A DNA stretch of 22,391 bases from an uncultured bacterium (GTDB taxonomy: Bacteria > Verrucomicrobiota > Kiritimatiellia > CAIKKV01 > CAITUY01): positions 1 to 22,391 of the forward strand of contig CAIZMS010000145.1 of assembly GCA_903934155.1 (NCBI GenBank). The letters are read 5' to 3'. Under the pieces are notes generated by a model, which was given only the letters and a program-made list of their open reading frames with translations, was not told the DNA's origin and made no database searches. Numbering within the stretch: the stretch's first letter is position 1; each line of letters begins with the position of its first letter. Positions 15,023 to 22,391 of this stretch are shown here, one piece after another. Both the position numbers and the translations under genes were made by a program.

Positions 15023-15841
15023 TCAGGGTTGGAGGCGGGTCGTGAGAAAGGCCTTGAACTCATGATGGAATTGGCCGTTGGTGGCCATGACCATCAGGCG
15101 ATGGGGCGCGGGTTCGGCGAGGGTTTCCGTGATTCCTCCGGCCATTTCGACAATCAGTCCGGCGGCGGCAACATCCCAGGTGTAAATTCCGGCCTCGAAA
15201 TATCCGTCACACTGGCCATTCGCCACCCGGCATAGATCCAGAGCTGCGGCACCCATGACGCGGGCCTTCTGGACATGATCGGCGATATCCCTGAACAAGG
15301 CCAGGCGAGGCATTTGAGTGGTGTGTTTCTGGTCGAGCCCGGTGAGTACCATGGCTTCCTTCATGGTCTTGACGCCGGACACGGAAATCGGGTTCCCGTT
15401 GCAACAGGCGGGGCCCCCTCGGAATGCGGTGAAGAGTTCCTGGGTCGAGGGCGCGAACACAGCGCCTGCGACGGTCTTTCCCTTATGGTTGACGGCAATC
15501 GAGCAGCACCACCAGGGCAGGCCGTGGGTGAAGTTCACTGTTCCGTCAATGGGGTCAATAATCCAGGTGTAGGGAGAGTGGTGGGGGTTGTCCGCCGGCT
15601 GTCCCTTGTCGGCGCTCTCCTCAGCCAGGATGGCATGCTGGGGAAAATCCGACCGGACGATGCCCCAGGCAATTTCCTGGCATTCCAGGTCGAGCTTGAG
15701 TTTCACATCATGGGCGGATACCAGAACGGTTTCGGATTTCCGGTGACGGTTGGCGAGGGCGTGGTTTCCGGCGTTTGTGGCGGCCTTGATTGCGGTTTCC
15801 AGAAGGAGGGCAGGGGAGATTTCGGGGGAAGGGTTCATCAT
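15023..15841 (-). CDS. suhB: Inositol monophosphatase family protein (SuhB-like)
   Basis: This 272-residue protein belongs to the Mg2+-dependent inositol monophosphatase family, which removes phosphate from inositol-1-phosphate and related small phosphates. Metal-binding motifs are in place: ILAEES with E74, WIIDPIDGTVNF with D96, D99, G100 and T101, and TWDVAAAGLIVEMAGG with W222 and D223. Length matches the family. SuhB of E. coli also acts in rRNA transcription antitermination, but that cannot be inferred here. The ATG at 15841 overlaps the smc TGA by four bases and lacks a good Shine-Dalgarno sequence, so it is probably translated by coupling with smc. A related fructose-1,6-bisphosphatase or 3'-phosphoadenosine phosphatase (CysQ-like) role is possible. 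Confidence 0.9.
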   Translation of the reverse strand: MMNPSPEISPALLLETAIKAATNAGNHALANRHRKSETVLVSAHDVKLKLDLECQEIAWGIVRSDFPQHAILAEESADKGQPADNPHHSPYTWIIDPIDGTVNFTHGLPWWCCSIAVNHKGKTVAGAVFAPSTQELFTAFRGGPACCNGNPISVSGVKTMKEAMVLTGLDQKHTTQMPRLALFRDIADHVQKARVMGAAALDLCRVANGQCDGYFEAGIYTWDVAAAGLIVEMAGGITETLAEPAPHRLMVMATNGQFHHEFKAFLTTRLQP

Positions 15842-18800
15842 TTCACCGGGATATGGATCTTGCGCGTTCCCGCCTGCATTTCCTTGCTCTGCTCATATTC
15901 GGCGAACTTCATGGAGACGGTCCGGGAGATGCCGCTTTCCTGCATGGTGACGCCGTAGATGACATTGGCGGCAGCGATGGTGCGCCGGTTATGAGTGATG
16001 ACGATGAATTGGGACTGCTTCAGGAAGTCGCTGAGCACATTCACGAACCGTCCGATGTTGGATTCATCGAGCGCGGCGTCCAGTTCGTCAAGAAGACAGA
16101 AGGGGCTCGGCTTGATCATATAAATGGAGAACAGCAGGGCCACGGCCGTCATGGTGCGCTCGCCGCCGGAGAGGAGGGAGACGCTCTGCAGCCGTTTCCC
16201 AGGGGGGCGGGCAATGATGTCAATTCCGCTTTCCAGGACATCGTCTTCAGTCACCATGACCAGTTTGGCCGAGCCCCCGTTGAACAGCCGCTCGTACATG
16301 AGTTGGAAATTTTCATTGATCTTGGCGAAGGTGACGCTGAATAGTTCGGAGGTCGTGAGATTGATTTTCTTGATCATCTCCATGAGCTGATCCTTGGCGT
16401 TGACCAGATCCTGCTGCTGGCTGGTCAGGAAGGCGTAACGCTCTTCGAGCTCCTGGTATTCCTCGATGGCGATCAGATTGACGGGGCCCATGGCCTCAAT
16501 CTTGGTGCGCACCTCGGCAATGACCTTCTCATAATCGGGCGCGGTTTCCGCAGGGGCACCCTCCTCCTGTTCCGGAGCGGGGGTTTTTAGGGCCTCTTCC
16601 GGGGTGATTCCCCATTCCGAGACCAGGCGGTCGACCATGTTCTGGCGTCGCATCCTGTGCTCGGCGTTGTTGACCTCCAGTTTGGAGCGTTGATCCCGGA
16701 TTTCGTCCATCAGTTCCCGCTTCGCGGCGAGATCGGATTCCAAGATCGTCAATTCCTTGACCTTGTCGGTTCGCTGGCGCTTAAGGAGTTCAAGTTTTTC
16801 GGCGAGTGTGGCGGCATTGGCCTGAAGGGTGGAGAGCTGACCTTCCGCTTCGGCGGTGGCGTGGGTGAGCTGTTCGATGGTTTTCCCATATTGAACCAGG
16901 CCCTCGGAGCGAGACTTCACGACGGCATCCAGTTCCGCCAGGCGGTGTTTGATGGGATCCATCTGGGATTCCATATGTTCGGCCTTCTGCCGGGCCTCCG
17001 AGAAGCGGAGACGAGCCTCGGTTGAGGCGGCCTGAAGCGAGGCGCGCAACCCTTCCATCTCCTGCAGGGAGTGGGTGAGGGATTCCAGCCGATTCAGTGC
17101 CTCGGCCTGCCGGGCGCGTCCGTCCCCGATTTGCTGGCTGAGCCCCTGCCGCTCGTCGTCGTTGCCAACCTGCTCGCGCAGTTTATCGAGCTCGAAGGTC
17201 ATGACCTGGAGTTTTTGCTTGGCTTGGCGGGCGTCGTTGGACACCACCTGGTATTCCCCTTCCTTCAGGGCCGCTGAGCGGCGCTGTTCGGCGAGGAGGG
17301 TGGTGGCTTCCGTGATGGCCCGGTTCAGGTCATTCAGTTCAGACGCCAGAGTGGCGACGGCGCTGTTCCGGCGCGTCAGGCCCTGGTCAATCCCGTCAAG
17401 GCCTTCGTGAAGATCGGAGAGCTGGTGGCGCCGGGTCAGCGGGTTGCTGGCGCGGGTGTCGGTGCTCCAGTATTCAAAGGCGCCGTTGGCCCGGGCCACG
17501 ATGCCGTCCAGCGTCACGATGGCGGCCCCGTCCGGCACGGTGGCGGGAATTTGGTCGGCGGAACCGACGACAAACACGTTGGCGAGGAACCGCTCGACGG
17601 CCGGCTTGGCAAAGGTGGTGCAGGTGATCAGGTCAAAGAGACGGCGCGCACCGGCGGGCGGCGCCACGGCGGCGAGGGCGGGGGCGTCGATGGCGGCGGC
17701 CAGCAACCGGGCGGCACCGGCCTTGCGTGATTGGAGTTCCTTCAGGATGGCGAGGGCATTGGGCACATCGGCGATGACGATGGCATCCAGCCAGGCGCGG
17801 AGAACGGATTCCAGAGCGGTCCGGTATTCGGGATCCGTCTGGATATGGCTGGCCAGCGCGCCCAGAACGGTCCGGACATTGAGGCCGAGCGGATTGTTGC
17901 CATCCATGACCAGACGGGCGCCTTCCGGGAAATCCTTGGCGGATTGTTCATCGGCCTCGAGGATCTCGATCTGGGCTTTTCGCACGGCCAGTTGGGCCTG
18001 GAGTTCGCCGCATTCCTTGCGGAGTCCCTCGATCTCGAGCGTTTTTTCATGGCGGCGAGACTGGAGTTCCTCGAGGCGGGCCTCGCGGCGTTCCAATTCC
18101 TGCTGGAGGGATCCCAGGTGGTCGGCAATCTGGCCGAGCTGGGTTTCCGTCTCCGTTGCGCCCCGGGCGATCTGCGCATGCTCGGCGGCCATGCGTTCGC
18201 GTTGGACGATGACGGCCTGCTGGCGGGCCTCGAGCTGGCTGAGCTGGTTCTGGAGCTGGGCCAGGGTGTGGTCGAGTGCCATCGCGCCGGAACGCAGGGT
18301 CTGGATTTCCTTGCGGGCATTTTCCGTCCGGGTTTCGTGGGCCGTCAGCTCCGAGTTCTTCAGGGTCCATTCCTTCTCGGACTCATCCCGTTCGGCCTCG
18401 GTTTTAACCAGGCCGTCCTTGAGTTCAGCGAGGGTTTTACGCTGCTGCTCGGCCTGGGTCGCCGCGAGGACGCTGTCGCGGCGGTCGCGTTCGGCGAGAT
18501 TGCGGAGTTCTTCGATTCGGTCACGGTTGATGCGGATCAGGTCGTGGTTGTGTTCCAGACGCGTCTGGGCGGTGGCGCGATCCTCGGTGGTTTCCCCGAT
18601 GGTGTGCTCGATTTCGACGATGGCGTTTCGCGATTCAGCGCCCTTGGCCTCGCCCTGCTGGAGGCCGGTGTGCAATTCGGTGATTTTCAGGCCAAGCCCG
18701 GCGATGGTGTCCTCGAGAAGTTTCAGGTCGCCATCCATCTTTTCCAGTTTTCGGGCGGTCCAATAGACATCGAACTTGCGCAATTCGTCCCGCAGTTCCT

Positions 18801-19446
18801 TGTAGCGGCGGGCCTTTCCGGCCTGTCGCTGGAGGGAGCCGATCTGGCGTTTGACTTCGCGAACCACGTCGTCGAGGCGGAGCAGGTTGGCCTCGGTCTG
18901 GTCCAGTTTGCGGAGCGCTTCCTTTTTGTCGGCCTTGAACCGGGTGATCCCGCTGGCTTCCTCGAAGATTTCGCGGCGGTCTTCCGGGCGGGAGCTCAGG
19001 ACCTGGTCAATCCGGCCCTGCTCCATGAGGGAGTAGGAGGAGGTGCCGATACCGGTGTCCATAAACAGCCGCTGGATATCCTTGAGGCGGCAGGCGGTTT
19101 TGTTGAGGAAATACTGGCCCTCGCCCGAGCGGAAGACGCGGCGGGTGACGGTGACCTCGTTGTAATCCGTGCCGAGCGTGGCCTCGCAGTCGGTGAAGGT
19201 GATGCTGACCTCCGCCATGCCCACGGGCTTGCGGCTGTCGGTTCCGTTGAAGATAACGTCCTCCATCTTGCTGCCGCGGAGGGCCTTGGCGCTGGTTTCG
19301 CCCAGTACCCATCGGACGGCGTCGGAGACGTTGCTTTTGCCGCAGCCGTTGGGTCCGACGATGGAGGTCATGCCGGGCTCAAAGGACAACGTGGTGGGAT
19401 TGGCGAAACTCTTGAATCCCACCATATGAAGTGATTTCAAATACAC
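15838..19446 (-). CDS. smc: Chromosome segregation protein SMC
   Basis: Smc is the ATPase core of the bacterial condensin complex that organises and segregates chromosomes, normally with ScpA and ScpB. The 1202-residue protein matches the usual length (about 1186 in B. subtilis). It has Walker A GPNGCGKS (31-38), MEQGRIDQVL and EEASGITRFK in the N-terminal head, a long charged coiled coil, a hinge at about 505-670, a second coiled coil, then the signature LSGGE (from 1092) and Walker B in CLLDELDAALDE (D1120, E1121). The start is GTG at 19446, seven bases after AGGAG; the in-frame region upstream has no homology. scpA and scpB are not in the window. The upstream AraC gene points the same way, but a promoter between them suggests separate transcription. 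Confidence 0.97.
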   Translation of the reverse strand: MYLKSLHMVGFKSFANPTTLSFEPGMTSIVGPNGCGKSNVSDAVRWVLGETSAKALRGSKMEDVIFNGTDSRKPVGMAEVSITFTDCEATLGTDYNEVTVTRRVFRSGEGQYFLNKTACRLKDIQRLFMDTGIGTSSYSLMEQGRIDQVLSSRPEDRREIFEEASGITRFKADKKEALRKLDQTEANLLRLDDVVREVKRQIGSLQRQAGKARRYKELRDELRKFDVYWTARKLEKMDGDLKLLEDTIAGLGLKITELHTGLQQGEAKGAESRNAIVEIEHTIGETTEDRATAQTRLEHNHDLIRINRDRIEELRNLAERDRRDSVLAATQAEQQRKTLAELKDGLVKTEAERDESEKEWTLKNSELTAHETRTENARKEIQTLRSGAMALDHTLAQLQNQLSQLEARQQAVIVQRERMAAEHAQIARGATETETQLGQIADHLGSLQQELERREARLEELQSRRHEKTLEIEGLRKECGELQAQLAVRKAQIEILEADEQSAKDFPEGARLVMDGNNPLGLNVRTVLGALASHIQTDPEYRTALESVLRAWLDAIVIADVPNALAILKELQSRKAGAARLLAAAIDAPALAAVAPPAGARRLFDLITCTTFAKPAVERFLANVFVVGSADQIPATVPDGAAIVTLDGIVARANGAFEYWSTDTRASNPLTRRHQLSDLHEGLDGIDQGLTRRNSAVATLASELNDLNRAITEATTLLAEQRRSAALKEGEYQVVSNDARQAKQKLQVMTFELDKLREQVGNDDERQGLSQQIGDGRARQAEALNRLESLTHSLQEMEGLRASLQAASTEARLRFSEARQKAEHMESQMDPIKHRLAELDAVVKSRSEGLVQYGKTIEQLTHATAEAEGQLSTLQANAATLAEKLELLKRQRTDKVKELTILESDLAAKRELMDEIRDQRSKLEVNNAEHRMRRQNMVDRLVSEWGITPEEALKTPAPEQEEGAPAETAPDYEKVIAEVRTKIEAMGPVNLIAIEEYQELEERYAFLTSQQQDLVNAKDQLMEMIKKINLTTSELFSVTFAKINENFQLMYERLFNGGSAKLVMVTEDDVLESGIDIIARPPGKRLQSVSLLSGGERTMTAVALLFSIYMIKPSPFCLLDELDAALDESNIGRFVNVLSDFLKQSQFIVITHNRRTIAAANVIYGVTMQESGISRTVSMKFAEYEQSKEMQAGTRKIHIPVK

Positions 19447-19453
19447 GGCATTA

Positions 19454-19458
19454 CTCCT
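19454..19458 (-). promoter_or_regulatory. Shine-Dalgarno site that fixes the smc GTG start
   Basis: AGGAG on the minus strand lies seven bases before the GTG at 19446. An ATG in another frame lies only two bases after AGGAG and closes after four codons (ATG CCG TGT ATT TGA), overlapping the GTG. The spacing and the SMC homology (YLKSLHMVGFKSF) both favour the GTG. Confidence 0.75.
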
Positions 19459-19497
19459 GCTCTGGGGGCTGTTTTGTTCCCCGGAAAATGAGGCGGA

Positions 19498-19526
19498 AAG
19501 GTAGCATGAGGGCGGGAGGGCTTCAA
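19498..19526 (-). promoter_or_regulatory. Candidate smc promoter
   Basis: On the minus strand, TTGAAG (plus 19521-19526) is followed after 17 bases by TACCTT (plus 19498-19503). It overlaps the stop codon of the AraC-family gene and would start transcription near 19491, about 45 bases before the smc GTG. The -10 box is weak (3 of 6 bases). Confidence 0.35.
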
Positions 19527-20449
19527 TCAGAAATCCCGGGGTGTGGCCGTACGGCCTTTTTCCGGAAAGATGCCGGGGAAACGCCAGTTTTCTTTTTGAA
19601 GAATTGGGAGAAGTAATACACAGACGCAAAGCCAAGGGTTTCGGCAACTTGTCCCACCGGAAGCGTGGAGTGGGCCAGCAGGGTCTTGGCGCGGTGGAGC
19701 CGGTGCTCCAGTTGGAAGTGACGGGGGGAGAACCCGGTTCCGGCCTTGAATAGCCGCCTGAATGAGGTGTAGCTCATGCCCAGCGTCCGGGCCAGTCTCT
19801 TCAAGTCCACATTGGCTCCAGCATCCTCCAGCAGGGCGGCTTTGGCTTGTGAAAGGGCGGCGGCATCCAGGGGAGCTCCCAGCCGACGGGCATCCGTGAG
19901 CGTGGCGATGCGACAGAGAATCCGCAGGGCTTCCGCACTCAGGAGCAGTTCCATTCGGAATGGCTCGCTTTGTGCCAGCTCAACCAGTCGCGTAAAGGCG
20001 AGAATTAATTCCTCGTCCAATCCCACTGTCAATACCGGTTGCGCAGGGTCTAAGCCCGCCAATTCAAAAAAGTGATCCGCCTGAATCCCTTCAAAATCGA
20101 TCCAGTATTCGTGCCAGCCCGTTGCCGGATCCGGCTTGTACCGGTGCCACTGGCCGGGAAACAGCACAAATACCTGTCCGGCTTCGACCGGCTGCGTTTT
20201 GCCGCCCGCTGACTCGAAAATACCCCGTCCCTGGGTGATATAGATAAAGGAGGGGGAGTTCAAAACGCGCCCGGATTGCCATGTGAAATGATGATGCGAG
20301 GGATGTCGCGCGGGAGGATAATCCCCGCCGGGAACGGTGAGGGAATGACCCGCATTGGTGACGGCCAGTCCCCAGTCCTGCATCGCCTCGTTGACGGGCA
20401 TATAGCGAAAAAAAGACCGACTGGTTTCATGAGGCAGTTGCCTTGTCAT
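19523..20449 (-). CDS. AraC-family transcriptional regulator, probable rhamnose regulator
   Basis: This 308-residue protein has an N-terminal AraC-type cupin sensor: YITQGRGIFES, then the motif VEAGQVFVLFPGQWHRY and WHEYWIDFEG. At the C-terminus it has two helix-turn-helix units: LKRLARTLGMSYTSFRRLFK, and VGQVAETLGFASVYYFSQFFKKKTGVSPASFRK, the standard AraC signature. It probably binds a sugar and activates the divergent rhaA/rhaT genes, which makes L-rhamnose the likely inducer; this is inferred from position. I chose ATG at 20449, which has GGGG four bases upstream. TTG at 20485 and ATG at 20476 would extend the protein through a short palindrome. It should not be called rhaS or rhaR without a phylogeny. 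Confidence 0.88.
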   Translation of the reverse strand: MTRQLPHETSRSFFRYMPVNEAMQDWGLAVTNAGHSLTVPGGDYPPARHPSHHHFTWQSGRVLNSPSFIYITQGRGIFESAGGKTQPVEAGQVFVLFPGQWHRYKPDPATGWHEYWIDFEGIQADHFFELAGLDPAQPVLTVGLDEELILAFTRLVELAQSEPFRMELLLSAEALRILCRIATLTDARRLGAPLDAAALSQAKAALLEDAGANVDLKRLARTLGMSYTSFRRLFKAGTGFSPRHFQLEHRLHRAKTLLAHSTLPVGQVAETLGFASVYYFSQFFKKKTGVSPASFRKKAVRPHPGISD

Positions 20450-20470
20450 AAACCCCACAATACAAAAGCG

Positions 20471-20484
20471 TGCCATTCCTGGCA
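20471..20484. promoter_or_regulatory. Palindrome TGCCA-N4-TGGCA upstream of the AraC-family gene
   Basis: TGCCATTCCTGGCA is a five-base inverted repeat around a four-base centre, 22 bases before the chosen regulator start. It could be an autoregulatory operator or a site for another regulator. AraC proteins usually bind direct repeats, so the binder is uncertain. Confidence 0.35.
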
Positions 20485-20490
20485 ATCAAA

Positions 20491-20521
20491 CAATGGTCAT
20501 AAAACGCAAATAATTGGACAT
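20491..20521 (+). promoter_or_regulatory. Candidate AraC-type operator: direct repeat with 21-base spacing
   Basis: CAATGGTCAT (20491-20500) and AATTGGACAT (20512-20521) match at 7 of 10 positions; within them, TGGTCAT and TGGACAT match at 6 of 7. They are 21 bases apart, two helical turns, and end eight bases before the rhaA -35 box. This is the arrangement expected for an AraC-family activator dimer touching RNA polymerase. Confidence 0.45.
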
Positions 20522-20529
20522 TCCTTCCA

Positions 20530-20558
20530 TTGGCAGGTCTATCCGGAGCGCGTATCCT
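20530..20558 (+). promoter_or_regulatory. Candidate rhaA promoter
   Basis: TTGGCA (20530-20535, 5 of 6 consensus bases) and TATCCT (20553-20558, 4 of 6) are separated by 17 bases. The start point near 20565 gives a leader of only about 16 bases that still contains the AGGAGG at 20571. It lies directly downstream of the candidate operator. Confidence 0.55.
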
Positions 20559-20570
20559 AGCGACACTATT

Positions 20571-20576
20571 AGGAGG
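20571..20576 (+). promoter_or_regulatory. Consensus Shine-Dalgarno site deciding the rhaA start
   Basis: AGGAGG, a perfect anti-16S match, ends four bases before the ATG at 20581. It rules out the longer in-frame start at 20530, which lies in the promoter itself. Confidence 0.85.
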
Positions 20577-20580
20577 TCCT

Positions 20581-21852
20581 ATGAATTCAAAAAATATCGG
20601 AAAAATGTATGGCCTGGCGAAGGCTCGCTATGCGGAACTGGGAATCAATACCGACCGGGCGATCCGCCAGGCCCTGGCCATTCCGGTCTCGATGCACTGT
20701 TGGCAGGCGGATGATGTGGGGGGATTCGAGGTCAAGGAAGGTTCCGTGAACGGCGGAGGCATCATGGCCACCGGCAATCAGGGCGGGCGGGCCCGAACTC
20801 CTGACGAGGCGCGCGCCGATTATGAGCTGGTACTTAAACTGGTTCCCGGCGTGATGCGCCTGAATATCCATGCCTGCTATGCGGAGACGGCCGGCAAGAG
20901 TGTGGATCGCGATAAGCTCGAGCCCCGGCATTTCGCCAACTGGATGAAATGGGCCAAGAAGAATGGGCTCGGCCTTGATTTCAATCCCACCTTCTTCGCC
21001 CATCCCAAGGCGAATGATGGCTATACGCTCTCTCATCCGGATCCCAAAATTCGCGCCTTCTGGGTGCGTCATGCCAAGGCCTGCCGCAAAATCGCCGCCG
21101 CCATGGCCCGTTCCCAGGGATCACCCTGCTCGGTCAATCATTGGATCCCGGACGGCTCCAAAGATTATCCGGCTGACCGGTGGAGCCCCCGTGCAAACCT
21201 CACTCAATCGCTGGACGAAATTTTCAATGATCCGGGTGTGAGTCGTGCGCAGTGCGTGGATTATGTGGAGAGCAAGCTGTTCGGCATTGGCAGCGAGGAG
21301 TATGTGGTGGGCTCCGCCGAGTTCTACAGCAGTTATGCCCTGAGCCGTGGGGTCGGGCTCTGCCTGGACATGGGGCACTACCATCCCACGGAAACCATTC
21401 ATGACAAGGTGTCGAGTTTCCTTCAGTTCCATCCGCGCTTGCTGATTCATGTCAGCCGCCCGATGCGTTGGGATAGCGATCACGTGGTGTTGTTCGGGGA
21501 TGACCTGAGTCACCTTTTCCTGGAAATTGCGCGGGGCAGGGCGTGGGACAAGGTGGCTATTGCTACCGATTTCTTTGACGCCAGCATCAATCGAATTGCG
21601 GCTTATGTCATCGGATTGCGCGCCACGCGCAAGGCGATCCTCTACTCCCTGCTGGATCCCTCCGCCCGTCTGGCGAAGGAGGAACGGAAGGGGAACAACG
21701 CCTTCCGCCTGGGTCTGATGGAAGAGATGAAGACCATGCCCTTCGGCGCGGTCTGGGATCAGCTTTGCCTGAACCGGGATGTCCCGCTCGGGGCGGACTG
21801 GCTGGATGGGGTCGGACGATATGAGGAAGACGTTCTTTCAAAGCGATGTTAA
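20581..21852 (+). CDS. rhaA: L-rhamnose isomerase
   Basis: RhaA converts L-rhamnose to L-rhamnulose, the first step of the phosphorylating rhamnose pathway in the cytosol. The 423-residue protein fits the family (419 in E. coli) and carries its hallmark stretches: MATGNQGGRARTPDE (62-76), DFNPTFFAHP (133-142), WIPDGSKD (188-195), VESKLFGIGSEEYVVGS (229-245), CLDMGHYHPTE (261-271), HVSRPMRWDSDHVVL (290-304) and DFFDASINRIAA (330-341). The probable metal ligands and active-site residues are E230, D263, H290, D298, D300 and D330. The start is the ATG after a perfect AGGAGG. The gene diverges from the AraC-family regulator and precedes rhaT by 38 bases. Kinase and aldolase genes (rhaB, rhaD) would be expected beyond the right edge. 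Confidence 0.97.
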   Translation: MNSKNIGKMYGLAKARYAELGINTDRAIRQALAIPVSMHCWQADDVGGFEVKEGSVNGGGIMATGNQGGRARTPDEARADYELVLKLVPGVMRLNIHACYAETAGKSVDRDKLEPRHFANWMKWAKKNGLGLDFNPTFFAHPKANDGYTLSHPDPKIRAFWVRHAKACRKIAAAMARSQGSPCSVNHWIPDGSKDYPADRWSPRANLTQSLDEIFNDPGVSRAQCVDYVESKLFGIGSEEYVVGSAEFYSSYALSRGVGLCLDMGHYHPTETIHDKVSSFLQFHPRLLIHVSRPMRWDSDHVVLFGDDLSHLFLEIARGRAWDKVAIATDFFDASINRIAAYVIGLRATRKAILYSLLDPSARLAKEERKGNNAFRLGLMEEMKTMPFGAVWDQLCLNRDVPLGADWLDGVGRYEEDVLSKRC

Positions 21853-21890
21853 TCTGTAAACGGATGGAATAAGGGAAGGGAGTCTTGACG

Positions 21891-22391
21891 ATGATGGCGA
21901 ATCCTTTTTTAGGCGTGTTCTTTCACTGGCTGGGCGGACTTGCATCGGGCAGTTTTTATGTTCCCTACCGCGGCGTGCGGAAGTGGGCGTGGGAAGTTTA
22001 CTGGCTTGTCGGCGGTGTCTTCTCATGGATCGTGTGCCCGTGGCTGCTGGCGTCCCTGATGACCAACGACCTTCTGGGTGTGCTCGCGAAACAGTCGCTG
22101 AGCACCCTGTGGTGGACGTATTTCTTTGGCATGATGTGGGGTGTCGGCGGCCTCACCTTCGGTCTGACGATGCGGTATCTCGGCATGTCGCTGGGAATGG
22201 GCGTGGCGTTGGGCTACTGTGCGGCGTTCGGGACGTTGTTGCCTCCCTTTTTCAAGGCGTTTATTCCCTCCATTCCCGTTCCTGAAACTCTTGCCCAGAT
22301 TGCCTCGACGACTCCCGGGGTCATCACGCTGGCGGGTGTGGCCGTCTGTTTGATGGGAATCGCGATTGCCGCCCTGGCCGGGTTGACCAAG
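21891..22391 (+). CDS. rhaT: L-rhamnose-proton symporter RhaT, N-terminal part (partial at right edge)
   Basis: RhaT imports L-rhamnose with a proton through about ten membrane helices. The 167 residues visible contain HWLGGLASGSFYVPYRGVRKWAWE at about 12-35, a VGGVFSWIVCPW helix, the family stretch FGMMWGVGGLTFGLTMRYLGMSLGMGVALG, and two further helices, closely parallel to the E. coli protein. The start is the first of two adjacent ATG codons (21891 or 21894), with a purine-rich GGGAAGGGAG upstream. The last helix visible ends with the window edge, and the rest of the gene lies beyond it. It is probably co-transcribed with rhaA, since I see no terminator or separate promoter in the 38-base gap. 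Confidence 0.95.
   Translation, partial: MMANPFLGVFFHWLGGLASGSFYVPYRGVRKWAWEVYWLVGGVFSWIVCPWLLASLMTNDLLGVLAKQSLSTLWWTYFFGMMWGVGGLTFGLTMRYLGMSLGMGVALGYCAAFGTLLPPFFKAFIPSIPVPETLAQIASTTPGVITLAGVAVCLMGIAIAALAGLTK

Noticed and set aside
17444..19434. Long plus-strand open frames (567 and 440 codons) opposite smc
   Set aside because: They mirror the smc codon pattern; the Ser/Arg-rich or Gly/Leu/Phe-rich composition is typical of shadows, and smc on the other strand is certain.
19447..19647. N-terminal extension of SMC by 67 residues
   Set aside because: It lacks homology, runs into the AraC-family gene and lies upstream of a well-placed AGGAG-GTG start.
20450..20485. N-terminal extension of the AraC-family protein from TTG 20485 or ATG 20476
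   Set aside because: The ATG at 20476 has an AGGA with no spacing and the TTG has no ribosome site; the extension also covers a palindrome that looks regulatory.

Overview
The window is 22.4 kb of dense, GC-rich bacterial chromosome (roughly 58-60% G+C by eye). It holds 16 protein-coding genes, two of them cut by the window edges. I see no tRNA, rRNA, CRISPR array, insertion sequence or prophage. No gap between genes exceeds about 130 bases, so there is no unexplained long non-coding stretch. The fused SecDF, the mix of housekeeping genes, the rhamnose-utilisation pair and a large secreted protein with W-A-x2-D-P repeats fit the PVC superphylum, perhaps Kiritimatiellota or Verrucomicrobiota. 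That placement is from memory of such genomes and is only moderately secure.

Left part (1-5135, plus strand): the 3' end of secDF, then recJ five bases later, then a 779-residue membrane-anchored protein made of about 20 tandem 32-residue helical repeats. This last gene is the least familiar in the window.

Second block (5164-9171, minus strand): a tight four-gene operon read leftward from a good promoter at 9207-9234. It encodes three GT4-type glycosyltransferases joined by ATGA stop/start overlaps, followed two bases later by a DnaQ-like DEDDh 3'-5' exonuclease. The operon probably builds a surface polysaccharide; the exonuclease is an odd companion.

Third block (9256-15016, plus strand): rsmI, a STAS-domain protein with its own promoter, then dnaJ, rsmE, a lysophospholipid acyltransferase, a small DUF6941-like protein and alanine racemase. 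The last five form a probable operon with two ATGA overlaps. The themes are ribosome maturation, protein folding and cell envelope.

Fourth block (15023-19446, minus strand): smc, then an inositol-monophosphatase-family gene overlapping it by 4 bases. The phosphatase converges on alr with only 6 bases between stop codons, and a GC-rich hairpin covers both gene ends.

Right part (19523-22391): an AraC-family regulator diverges from rhaA (L-rhamnose isomerase) and rhaT (L-rhamnose transporter, cut by the right edge). The 131-base divergent region holds a near-consensus promoter for rhaA, a direct repeat with 21-base spacing just upstream of its -35 box, and a small palindrome nearer the regulator gene. 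Together these look like an L-rhamnose-inducible control region. I found no clear new defence, toxin or mobile system; the best candidates for new biology are the repeat protein, the glycosyltransferase/exonuclease operon and the rhamnose control region.
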